A stretch of DNA of 20,689 nt from a virus: positions 1 to 20,689 of the IMG/VR virus record IMGVR_UViG_3300034082_001123. The stretch is one strand, 5' to 3'. The notes beneath the pieces are model-generated. The model saw only the letters and a list, made by a program, of their open reading frames with translations. It was not told where the DNA came from and ran no database searches. Below are positions 1 to 5,001 of this stretch, in pieces. The position numbers and the translations under genes were made by a program. Each line of letters opens with the position of its first letter. The first letter of the stretch is position 1.

Positions 1-1
1 C

Positions 2-211
2 CCACTGCGTCGCTGCGTTACCGGCGAAGGCGTGAGGGTCGTCGAGCAGGCACTCGCGAGCCAGTTTGCGCATGAGTCCCTTCGATGCCGCTGCGAGCTT
101 GCCTGTCGGTGTTATGATGCCAGCCGCTTGTGATGCGGTGAGCTTGCCCTTCCGAGCGTTGAGCCATTCCTCGGTTCCTTGCTCAAGGTTGACGATGTGG
201 TAATGGTTCAC
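2..211 (-). CDS. YqaJ/lambda-type recombination exonuclease, N-terminal fragment
   Basis: The reading frame starts with GTG at 211 and runs open to the left edge, so only about 70 N-terminal residues are visible. Translation begins MNHYHIVNLEQGTEEWLNAR and continues with GKLTASQAAGII. The pattern G-T-x-E-W-x-x-x-R followed by K-x-T-A-S is the opening signature of the YqaJ viral recombinase family, which degrades one strand of a DNA duplex to leave single strands for an annealing protein. The catalytic Asp, Glu and Lys of the family lie beyond the window. The GTG overlaps the stop of recT (GTGA) and is preceded by AGGAGG at good spacing, one of the few strong Shine-Dalgarno motifs in the window; this decides the start. 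Position directly after recT fits the usual exonuclease-annealase pairing. Confidence 0.85.
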   Translation of the reverse strand, partial: MNHYHIVNLEQGTEEWLNARKGKLTASQAAGIITPTGKLAAASKGLMRKLARECLLDDPHAFAGNAATQW

Positions 212-984
212 GCTTCGCCTCCTTCCTGTGCAGGCTCCATCTCTATCGCTGGCACCATAGCTGCGAACGGGTTGATTGCCTCGGCACGAACTGTCGGTGT
301 GACGTTGCGAGCCTGTACGAACTCACGATCTTCGTCGGTGCGAATCGCCTCTTGAATCTCAGGTGAGAGCGGGAGCCATTTCGACGCGCGACGAAACACT
401 GTCTTTTTCGCCATCTCGTCGAAGTCGGAGATCCACGGTCCAGAGTTGCCAGCACGTGAGCGCTTGCGAATGCCTTCGACCTCGTCACGAGTCATGACCT
501 CACACTTTTCTGACCCGTCCTTGAATGTCACGATGACATAAAATGCGTATGCGTTACCGCGAGGCGCTTTGTAGTCAACGACATGCTGTTCGATCTTGCC
601 GCGGTTGACTACGAACTGATCTTGTTCGCAGACCTTGTCGGCATGGATGCTCGTCACGGTGCCGCTGCGCATGACCAGCTCGGCGATTCCCTTATAGTCG
701 AGAATGAGCGTGCATTCTTTTCCGTAGGGGATCAAGTGAGCGCGGCGACCGTCTGGCTCGATGCCGAGCGCGCTGAGATCCAGCAGGCAACGCATGAAGC
801 TTTCCGGTGTGCAGTCCTGCAGCTTCGGCGTGCGTGTTAGCGCAGTGATAGCGACCCGTGCGAAGCGATCAACGCTCAGGTGCTTTGGTAGAGCCAGAGC
901 GAACTGGTTCTTGACGTTCTCCTCGGTTAGCAGACCTTTGAGAGTCCGTGGCTTATTGGCGATTTGTGTATTTTCTGTTGTCAT
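208..984 (-). CDS. recT: RecT family single-strand DNA annealing protein
   Basis: This 258-aa protein is a RecT family annealase. RecT proteins coat single-stranded DNA and anneal complementary strands, working with a partner exonuclease in phage recombination or end repair. Family landmarks are visible: CLLDLSALGIEPDGRRAHLIPYG-type central region near residues 66-90, the LILDYKG segment, and the highly typical GPWISDFDEMAKKTVFRRASKWLPLSPE stretch in the C-terminal third (quoted in parts: GPW, DFDEMAKKT, FRRASKWLP). Length is normal for the family. I chose ATG at 984; an in-frame TTG at 1035 would add 17 residues but overlaps the upstream micropeptide. No Shine-Dalgarno motif is seen before the ATG. 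Its stop overlaps the GTG of the exonuclease gene, so the two are probably translationally coupled. Confidence 0.95.
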   Translation of the reverse strand: MTTENTQIANKPRTLKGLLTEENVKNQFALALPKHLSVDRFARVAITALTRTPKLQDCTPESFMRCLLDLSALGIEPDGRRAHLIPYGKECTLILDYKGIAELVMRSGTVTSIHADKVCEQDQFVVNRGKIEQHVVDYKAPRGNAYAFYVIVTFKDGSEKCEVMTRDEVEGIRKRSRAGNSGPWISDFDEMAKKTVFRRASKWLPLSPEIQEAIRTDEDREFVQARNVTPTVRAEAINPFAAMVPAIEMEPAQEGGEA

Positions 985-1003
985 GGTAGTTTGGTTTGGT
1001 TGG

Positions 1004-1105
1004 TTAGAATGCGAATGCGTAGAAAAGTGCTGCAATGCCGAAGCCGGTTGCGACTCCGAATGCGTAGAGGGCGATGATGCCTAAAATTGGTGGGTTATCG
1101 TTCAT
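1004..1105 (-). CDS. 33-aa single-span membrane micropeptide
   Basis: A small frame fills exactly the gap between the SSB-like gene (stop at 1110) and recT (start at 984). It begins ATG at 1105, four bases after the upstream stop, and ends TAA at 1004. The peptide has a short polar start (MNDNPP) and then one long hydrophobic segment containing LGIIALYAFGVATGFGIAAL, which would span a membrane once. I do not recognise a family. Phage early operons often hold tiny membrane peptides that act on host functions, but no role can be read here. Tight packing with both neighbours on the same strand is the main argument that it is real; there is no clear ribosome binding site. Confidence 0.55.
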   Translation of the reverse strand: MNDNPPILGIIALYAFGVATGFGIAALFYAFAF

Positions 1106-1109
1106 AGGT

Positions 1110-1460
1110 CTAAAAAGGCACGTCATCAAAATCATCATCGGTAGTATTAGCCGCTTGCCGTGGCGCTGCGCTAGGTGCCGAGCTGCTGCCGAACTCCAGA
1201 GTCTTACCATTGCCGATGTAGATCTTTGTAGCCTTAGCCTGTCGTTCTTCCTTCGTTTGTTGCAGCGCGATATTGTGAGTGTTTTTGTAATCGTCGATCT
1301 CTCTGCGCTCGGTGAGGTCGCAGTTTAGGTATGCTCCCTTTTCCCCGATATAGACCGCAGGGTGAGGGATGGCAACATGCAAGCTTCCGTCCTTCGCTGT
1401 GAATTTGCGTGCGCCTGGTATCTTCAAGAGATCAATTTTTAGTGGGTGTATTATGCTCAT
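1110..1460 (-). CDS. Putative single-stranded DNA-binding protein with SSB-type acidic tip
   Basis: This 116-aa protein ends in DDDFDDVPF (residues 108-116), which closely matches the acidic, Pro-Phe-ending tip that bacterial SSB proteins use to dock partner enzymes. It is preceded by a Ser/Ala/Pro-rich linker (residues 91-107), again as in SSB. The N-terminal body of about 90 residues (SLHVAIPHPAVYIGEKGAYL, then NCDLTERREIDDYKNTHNIA) is beta-rich but shorter than a canonical SSB OB fold, so it may be a divergent phage version. The start ATG at 1460 overlaps the upstream stop (ATGA). Co-transcription with recT and the exonuclease supports a role in DNA recombination or replication. The function is inferred from the tail and context; no whole-length family was recognised. 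Confidence 0.65.
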   Translation of the reverse strand: MSIIHPLKIDLLKIPGARKFTAKDGSLHVAIPHPAVYIGEKGAYLNCDLTERREIDDYKNTHNIALQQTKEERQAKATKIYIGNGKTLEFGSSSAPSAAPRQAANTTDDDFDDVPF

Positions 1461-1648
1461 TTTGTTAGTCTTGGTTTTGTTTCGATTTTGAGTTCGCCGG
1501 TCAGAACGCGGTCAATGCCTGAGAAGATCAGAGCCTTGGCAACGCTTGCCGGTTTTGTGTTTGCACGCTTGGCAGCAGCGCGTAGCTGTGCAAGCCCATC
1601 TTTGCCCAGCGCGATAGTGACCGCGCCTCGTTTGTTTGTTGGTATCAT
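1457..1648 (-). CDS. Small ribbon-helix-helix-like DNA-binding protein
   Basis: A 63-aa basic protein leads the recombination operon. After a short basic N-terminus it shows a beta-strand-like GAVTIAL (residues 8-14), an amphipathic helix DGLAQLRAAAKRAN (17-30) and a second helix KPASVAKALIFSGIDRVL (32-49). That strand-helix-helix order and length fit CopG/Arc-type ribbon-helix-helix proteins, which bind DNA as dimers at tandem or inverted short repeats, often in front of their own gene. Such repeats lie just upstream (1676-1689 and 1749-1853). The ATG at 1648 is preferred over a TTG at 1702 because the longer N-terminus would overlap the likely promoter. Its stop overlaps the start of the SSB-like gene (ATGA). 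Fold assignment is by eye. Confidence 0.6.
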   Translation of the reverse strand: MIPTNKRGAVTIALGKDGLAQLRAAAKRANTKPASVAKALIFSGIDRVLTGELKIETKPRLTK

Positions 1649-1659
1649 GTGACGCGCAA

Positions 1660-1689
1660 AGAATAGTCGATTCCCTTGTAAATTGTAAA
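1660..1689 (-). promoter_or_regulatory. Candidate sigma70-type promoter of the recombination operon
   Basis: On the minus strand TTTACA (1689-1684) and TATTCT (1665-1660) are separated by 18 bases. They match the -35 and -10 consensus at 5 and 4 of 6 positions. Transcription would begin around 1653, only a few bases before the ATG at 1648, giving a nearly leaderless message. The -35 box lies inside a tandem heptamer, TTTACAA twice (1689-1676), that could serve as an operator. Confidence 0.35.
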
Positions 1690-1748
1690 GCACAAATTGC
1701 AATTATTTTCACTTTGTCGATTTTCCTTTATTCTACAAGGGTTGCAGC

Positions 1749-1853
1749 GCGGGAAATCTGAAATTCCCGTGCGGGAAATCCGCGGGAAATCCTATGCAAA
1801 CCCTATGCAAACCCTATGTTGCCATACGTCTGCCATACGTCCGATTTACGTCC
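1749..1853. repeat. 11-bp-phased array of short tandem repeats
   Basis: On the plus strand GCGGGAAATC(T/C) starts at 1749, 1771 and 1782; the 1749-to-1771 step is exactly 22 bases. It is followed by TATGCAAACCC at 1793 and 1804, a truncated TATGTT at 1815, GCCATACGTC(T/C) at 1821 and 1832, and GATTTACGTCC at 1843. Every step is 11 bases except the 6-base remnant at 1815-1820. Three different 11-mers are therefore each duplicated in tandem and kept in register, roughly one helical turn apart. The intervening unit at 1760-1770 carries an inverted partial copy (ATTCCCG). This resembles binding-site arrays for oligomerising DNA-binding proteins or origin iterons. Confidence 0.8.
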
Positions 1854-1864
1854 GATGATACCGG

Positions 1865-1887
1865 TCATGCTCGATATCTGAGCTTGA
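1865..1887. repeat. Operator-like inverted repeat
   Basis: TCATGCTC (1865-1872) and GAGCTTGA (1880-1887) are inverted copies matching at 7 of 8 positions around a 7-base centre GATATCT. The size and symmetry fit a binding site for a dimeric regulator. No regulator for it can be named from the window. Confidence 0.45.
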
Positions 1888-1957
1888 ATTTACCCGATTC
1901 TCTGGTATTATTCTCGCGAACTTGCGAAACGCAGCATTGCGCGTAGTAAGTGGGATT

Positions 1958-2013
1958 CCCGCCCCGACTGAAAGTTGACTTCATGCCATTGCGTAAGCTA
2001 GGTCGGGCGCGGG
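1958..2013. repeat. Long inverted repeat, possible RNA stem-loop
   Basis: CCCGCCCCGAC (1958-1968) pairs with GTCGGGCGCGGG (2002-2013) over 11 bp with a single-base bulge, closing a loop of about 33 bases. The loop itself holds a smaller imperfect inverted repeat (TGAAAG with CTTCA, 1969-1983). It is GC-rich and without a T tract, so it is not a terminator. It could be a structured leader, an origin hairpin or a packaging or regulatory element. Confidence 0.4.
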
Positions 2014-2087
2014 TTTCCATTCTCAGCAGATCCACCATGCCTCTCAACGATGCACACTTGGTGGATATTTTTTCACAAAACTGATAG

Positions 2088-2118
2088 AAAAAAACCCCGC
2101 CAGTGGGTGCTGACGAGG
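2088..2118 (-). terminator. Intrinsic terminator ending the late transcription unit
   Basis: On the minus strand CCTCGTCAG (2118-2110) pairs with CTGGCGGGG (2103-2095) over 9 bp including two G-U pairs, with a 6-base loop and then seven T residues (2094-2088). This is a standard rho-independent terminator in the direction of all the structural genes, about 95 bases after the stop at 2213. In the plus direction there is no T tract, so it is one-way. Confidence 0.85.
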
Positions 2119-2122
2119 TTGA

Positions 2123-2212
2123 ATGGCTAAGTCTGGTTCGCTTCGCAAGAGTCGCGCAACTAGCACTGTCACGGGAAAATCTAGCACTATCGGGCGCGGA
2201 GTCAAGGCATAA
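2123..2212 (+). CDS. Possible 29-aa basic peptide on the plus strand
   Basis: ATG at 2123 opens a frame of 29 codons ending TAA at 2212, one base before the convergent stop at 2213. The peptide starts MAKSGSLRKSRATSTVTGKS and ends IGRGVKA. It is rich in Lys, Arg, Ser, Thr and Gly, with no acidic residue. GAGG lies a few bases before the ATG, which is unusual here because most genes lack such a motif. No family is recognised and no good plus-strand promoter is evident. The same DNA holds the stretch after the last late gene, so it may be chance. Confidence 0.25.
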   Translation: MAKSGSLRKSRATSTVTGKSSTIGRGVKA

Positions 2213-2464
2213 TCACGCTTTGCTAGTAGCGTCCGAGTAAGCATTGCACTGCTTGCCGTTGAGCTTGATTTTTCGACTCTTCAATTTGCCAAGTTTGACC
2301 AGCTTTTTCAGCTCCCACCGGCTGGAGTCATAGGTGGTATATAGCCCAAGCTTTTTCAATTTTTCGATGTATTGTTCAGTCGTGAATTCGTCATCGCGGA
2401 GCTTCGGCATGACTAGATCAGCCATCTGCATCATGAGCTTTTCTGCATTGCCTATTTTTTTCAT
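2213..2464 (-). CDS. Small winged-helix-like protein, last gene of the late unit
   Basis: An 83-aa basic protein starting ATG at 2464, one base after the stop of the phosphoesterase gene. Residues 26-77 read like a small winged helix-turn-helix: a helix FTTEQYIEKLKKLG, a second helical stretch SSRWELKKLVKLGKL that would be the recognition helix, and a beta wing SRKIKLNGKQCNAYS. Such a fold would bind DNA, possibly as a late regulator or as part of packaging, but neither role is shown. It is followed by the intrinsic terminator at 2088-2118. A longer in-frame extension upstream to 2584 would run through the phosphoesterase gene and is not favoured. Confidence 0.7.
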   Translation of the reverse strand: MKKIGNAEKLMMQMADLVMPKLRDDEFTTEQYIEKLKKLGLYTTYDSSRWELKKLVKLGKLKSRKIKLNGKQCNAYSDATSKA

Positions 2465-2465
2465 A

Positions 2466-3260
2466 TTACTCGGCTGTATAAACTCTTGAGTGAACGATTG
2501 GCAGCTCGGTCTTGTCCTGATTCCGAGCGTCGAAAATGATCGCACTTGGCTGCGGGATAGCGTCTGGGACGACTTTGAACCCATAGCGAGTCAGCCCCTG
2601 CCATGCACCGGTGATTGCGCTGATCTGATTGCCGTCCTGCCAGATCCCATGTCGATGACGGTGAGCGCGGATCATCACGTCTGGCACTCGCTTCTTGGCT
2701 CGCGCTCGTGCGTGGGTCAAGTTGCCGAGCATGATGCTGTGAGCCGATGCCTCCAGGTATGTCCGAGCGGTCGCTGAGATGTGATGCGCGAAGTTGTAGA
2801 GCTTGCCGTTCATCTCCAGATCCAGAACGTCCCATGCGTGCTGACCATTGGATTTGTTTTTGCTCGCCCCGAGTGCGCGACCGACTGCGATCTCTTGGTT
2901 GAGCGTATGCGATTCCGTGCCTTTGATGATGTGGATCGTTGACGAGCGTTCCATGAGTTCGCCGAGGATCTGCTTCACTGCCGTAACTTGGTCGCCGAGA
3001 TCGGGTGTCATGACCTGAAGCGTTTTGTGGTGGATCCCGTCCACGATATCGCCGTTGATGACAATGTCGTAGGGTTGCCCATCGGTGACTTTTGCCGCCC
3101 ATGCGTTCATGTCGATCCAACATCTCCAAAGCCATTTTTGGAAATGATTCTGCCCTATCGGGTTGCCTTCGTTGCTGACAAAATCCGCAGGCCACAAGCC
3201 CACGGTGCTTCCGACATGGAGGTCGCTGAGAACCAGAATGAGCCTGTTTGTAGTTTTCAT
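2466..3260 (-). CDS. Calcineurin-like metallophosphoesterase
   Basis: This 264-aa protein has the ordered metal-binding blocks of the calcineurin-like phosphoesterase fold: LSDLHVGS (Asp13, His15), NGDIVDG (Asp71), KGTESH in the place of the usual GNH(D/E) block (residues 113-118), the AHH pair (159-160) and IRAHRHRH (His200, His202, His204) in place of GHxH. Substrate cannot be predicted; family members cut phosphomonoesters, phosphodiesters or nucleic acids. The third block lacks the usual Asn, so activity or metal use may differ. ATG at 3260 starts two bases after the endolysin stop, giving a compact operon. Phages often carry such enzymes in DNA metabolism; here it sits after the lysis genes, which is less usual. 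Confidence 0.85.
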   Translation of the reverse strand: MKTTNRLILVLSDLHVGSTVGLWPADFVSNEGNPIGQNHFQKWLWRCWIDMNAWAAKVTDGQPYDIVINGDIVDGIHHKTLQVMTPDLGDQVTAVKQILGELMERSSTIHIIKGTESHTLNQEIAVGRALGASKNKSNGQHAWDVLDLEMNGKLYNFAHHISATARTYLEASAHSIMLGNLTHARARAKKRVPDVMIRAHRHRHGIWQDGNQISAITGAWQGLTRYGFKVVPDAIPQPSAIIFDARNQDKTELPIVHSRVYTAE

Positions 3261-3262
3261 AG

Positions 3263-3760
3263 TTATACGGTAAAAGTGATCCAATCGCGAACGTCCTTGA
3301 TGTTCCGAGTTCTTATCATGACGCAGCCGCCATCGCGCGATCCCTTAGCGTTGGTATTGCCTTCGATTGTCTGAAAATTGCCAGCTTTTGTCGGTGCTGA
3401 AATAGCAATGCCGCAATGGCTCGTAGAGTGCAATGAGAAAATGCCGATTGCCTCGCCTGTGTGGCTCCTGCGCGTCTTTGTGCTGCGATCCTGAGTGAGA
3501 CTCCATTCGTCGAAGCCGTAAGCCGCTGCGGTCTTTGGACGCGCAAATGTCAGTTTGCTTCCATGTTCCTTTTCCCATCGTGCCATTGCCTCGCGAACTA
3601 CGAAGCAAATAAACGCTGCGCACCATGGCCAGCCAGTGCCATCGAGTGACGTTGCCGCTTGGTATTGTTGCACGCGTTTGCCCGTGTTACTGTAGCCGAT
3701 TTCCTTCGTGCCGATTTCCTCGGTGGCAACCTCCCTGATTTGTTCGCTGAGCGTTTTCAT
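3263..3760 (-). CDS. Endolysin-like cysteine/histidine peptidase (CHAP or NlpC/P60 type)
   Basis: A 165-aa single-domain protein. GWPWCAAFICF places a candidate catalytic Cys at 47 at the start of a helix; TSHCGIAI gives a candidate His at 115; and TIEGNTNAKGSRDGG supplies the acidic or Asn third residue near 133-135. This order Cys, His, Glu/Asn is that of papain-like CHAP and NlpC/P60 amidases, which cut peptide cross-links or the sugar-peptide bond of peptidoglycan. The GNT...G.R.G stretch is common in small phage peptidases of this kind. There is no signal peptide, so it would rely on a holin. Location two genes after a holin-like gene supports a role in lysis; a virion-associated muralytic role is the alternative. 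The 77-base gap upstream is the largest in this part of the operon. Confidence 0.8.
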   Translation of the reverse strand: MKTLSEQIREVATEEIGTKEIGYSNTGKRVQQYQAATSLDGTGWPWCAAFICFVVREAMARWEKEHGSKLTFARPKTAAAYGFDEWSLTQDRSTKTRRSHTGEAIGIFSLHSTSHCGIAISAPTKAGNFQTIEGNTNAKGSRDGGCVMIRTRNIKDVRDWITFTV

Positions 3761-3837
3761 GGTATTTTTTTGTTATGTGAAACCATTGGTATTGCGATGT
3801 TTTCTTGATGTTGGCGAAACGGATTTCGTTGACATGC

Positions 3838-4296
3838 TCATAATGACTTTGAATGCACGCTCTTATCCTTCTTCCAGTAGTCCTCCCCGAAACTCATCAC
3901 CGCCTGATAGTATGGCTCCGAGAGCGGAAAGCGATCCTTGCGCATGATCGAGCGGAAAATGCTGTTGACTTGGCAGAACGTGAAGCGGAAATGCTTCGTT
4001 GCCGAGAACTGAAACAGAACGTCATGCACCAGCGATGCGTGGACGTTGCTGGCTGTGTCGGGAGTCCCGATCCACACTCCAAGAACCTTTCGCTTCGGAC
4101 TGCATCCATTCCAAGCGTAACCTTGTGAGATATACAAGATGCCTTCTTCGATCGTTGCCCAGACTCTGCCGCTGCTATCGCAGAATGCGGCGTTGCGGTG
4201 AAAAAACGGGAGCGGTGTCGCGATGATTCGCTTCGTCACAAAGCGGTAAACTTTGCTGCCATTGGTTTTCTCGTAGTCTGTGCCTAAGTGTATCAT
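3838..4296 (-). CDS. DUF1353-like phage protein
   Basis: This 152-aa protein carries the pattern of the DUF1353 family: GYAWNGCSPK (about residues 58-67), GVWIGTPD, ASLVHDVLFQF (about 87-97) and a C-terminal FGEDYW. The conserved Asp/His in LVHD suggests a catalytic or metal-binding site, but the biochemical role of the family is unknown. Members are usually found beside lysis genes in phages of many hosts, as here between a holin-like gene and the endolysin. The start at 4296 overlaps the upstream stop (ATGA). Confidence 0.7.
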   Translation of the reverse strand: MIHLGTDYEKTNGSKVYRFVTKRIIATPLPFFHRNAAFCDSSGRVWATIEEGILYISQGYAWNGCSPKRKVLGVWIGTPDTASNVHASLVHDVLFQFSATKHFRFTFCQVNSIFRSIMRKDRFPLSEPYYQAVMSFGEDYWKKDKSVHSKSL

Positions 4297-4601
4297 TTTT
4301 TGTTCACCGCCTCGGTGAGTTTGTCGAGAGCGGTTGAGAGTTTCTCACGCGATTGAGCAGACATTGCCGCCGCTTCGACTTCGCGGTCGTGCATCGCGTC
4401 AAGTCGCTTCTGCCGCTCGTCACGCTCTGCCCTGAGTGCGCGGACTGCCAAGACCAGAAAGACCAAGCAAAGCCCAGTGCCGCCTCGTTCTAGCCAAACG
4501 TCAAGACCGTCTGGCATGACCTGAGCAAGAGAGATGCCGCCGAACTGTGAGACGATGGCAGCGAGGGAAAAGCCCATGATTTTGGCTTCGAGTTCGATCA
4601 T
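4293..4601 (-). CDS. Holin-like small membrane protein
   Basis: A 102-aa protein with a weakly hydrophobic N-terminal stretch (MGFSLAAIVSQF, residues 9-20), one clear membrane segment GTGLCLVFLVLAVRAL (about 41-56), and then a highly charged helical tail (ERDERQKRLDAMHDREVEAA and onwards) likely to form a coiled coil in the cytoplasm. One or two spans plus a charged C-terminus is a usual holin plan. The position just before DUF1353 and the endolysin supports this; there is no family-level match that I can name. Overlaps at both ends (ATGA at 4598-4601 and 4293-4296) show tight coupling with its neighbours. Confidence 0.6.
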   Translation of the reverse strand: MIELEAKIMGFSLAAIVSQFGGISLAQVMPDGLDVWLERGGTGLCLVFLVLAVRALRAERDERQKRLDAMHDREVEAAAMSAQSREKLSTALDKLTEAVNKK

Positions 4602-4996
4602 ACTTCGGGTTCTGGTTCGATGATTTGCTCGTCAACAATTACCACGGGAGCGGTATAGGAAAACGCTTTGCCATCGTTGGTGTATCCTGTGGGCATAGCG
4701 ATAGGCACACGCAAGGCATGACCTGCATCGGAGAGCCATTGGTTCACGGTTGTCGCCATAAGGTAGTGCTTCACGTTGCGCTGGTTCGCAAGCGCATAGT
4801 CTGCATTCAGGTCGGCAACAATCGCTTCAGGTGTGCGACCGACGAAGCCTAGCAGCTCATTGACCTCTGGCTTCAAGTTCCAGAAACGGTCGTATGATTC
4901 CGTTAAGACCGTGGCAAGATGCACGATGCCTTTGAGCGTTTGTTGCTCGATGGCAGAGTTTTGATAATTGATCGGGAGTGGTGTTAGGAGTGACAT
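4598..4996 (-). CDS. Hypothetical protein downstream of the tail fibre
   Basis: This 132-aa protein is not recognised. It is mostly helical by appearance (for example QTLKGIVHLATVLTESYDRF), then has a beta-like Gly/Ala/Pro region and a short acidic end EPEPEV. It lies just after the fibre gene (5 bases) and overlaps the start of the holin-like gene (ATGA). Proteins at this position are often fibre chaperones or adhesin accessories, but nothing in the sequence proves it. Confidence 0.6.
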   Translation of the reverse strand: MSLLTPLPINYQNSAIEQQTLKGIVHLATVLTESYDRFWNLKPEVNELLGFVGRTPEAIVADLNADYALANQRNVKHYLMATTVNQWLSDAGHALRVPIAMPTGYTNDGKAFSYTAPVVIVDEQIIEPEPEV

Positions 4997-5001
4997 AAAT
5001 T

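Larger units (their letters stand above)
1649..2212. other. Intergenic control region between late and recombination units
   Basis: This is the only gap over 300 bases in the window. From right to left it contains a possible small plus-strand ORF (2123-2212), the late-unit terminator (2088-2118), a long inverted repeat (1958-2013), an operator-like palindrome (1865-1887), an 11-bp-phased repeat array (1749-1853), an AT-rich stretch (about 1681-1737) that includes the perfect palindrome AATTGCAATT (1695-1704), and a candidate promoter (1660-1689). No frame in it gives a convincing protein apart from the low-confidence 29-aa ORF. Repeats next to AT-rich DNA are the classical layout of an iteron-type origin, but an operator cluster is equally compatible. 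Confidence 0.7.

Noticed and set aside
208-1035. RecT starting at TTG 1035
   Set aside because: The extra 17 residues are Gln/Asn/His-rich with no family match and overlap the micropeptide; ATG at 984 is simpler.
1004-1210. Longer form of the membrane micropeptide starting at 1210
   Set aside because: Its first 35 residues would overlap the SSB-like gene in another frame and look random; the ATG at 1105 fits the gap.
1749-1853. CRISPR-like array
   Set aside because: Units are 11 bases, directly adjacent, of three sequences, and there are no spacers or cas genes.
1865-2047. 60-codon minus-strand frame in the intergenic region
   Set aside because: Begins with TTG, composition is random-like and it overlaps the inverted repeats; no family pattern.
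1950-2084. Plus-strand frame starting GTG at 1950 or ATG at 1983 (up to 44 aa)
   Set aside because: No ribosome binding site, no motif, and it is mirrored by another weak frame on the opposite strand; the inverted repeat explains part of its composition.
2044-2244. 66-codon minus-strand frame across the terminator
   Set aside because: It runs through the intrinsic terminator and has no motif; chance frame.
2461-3195. Second minus-strand open frame over the phosphoesterase
   Set aside because: Arg- and Ser-rich translation in a shifted frame of the well-supported phosphoesterase gene; no motifs.
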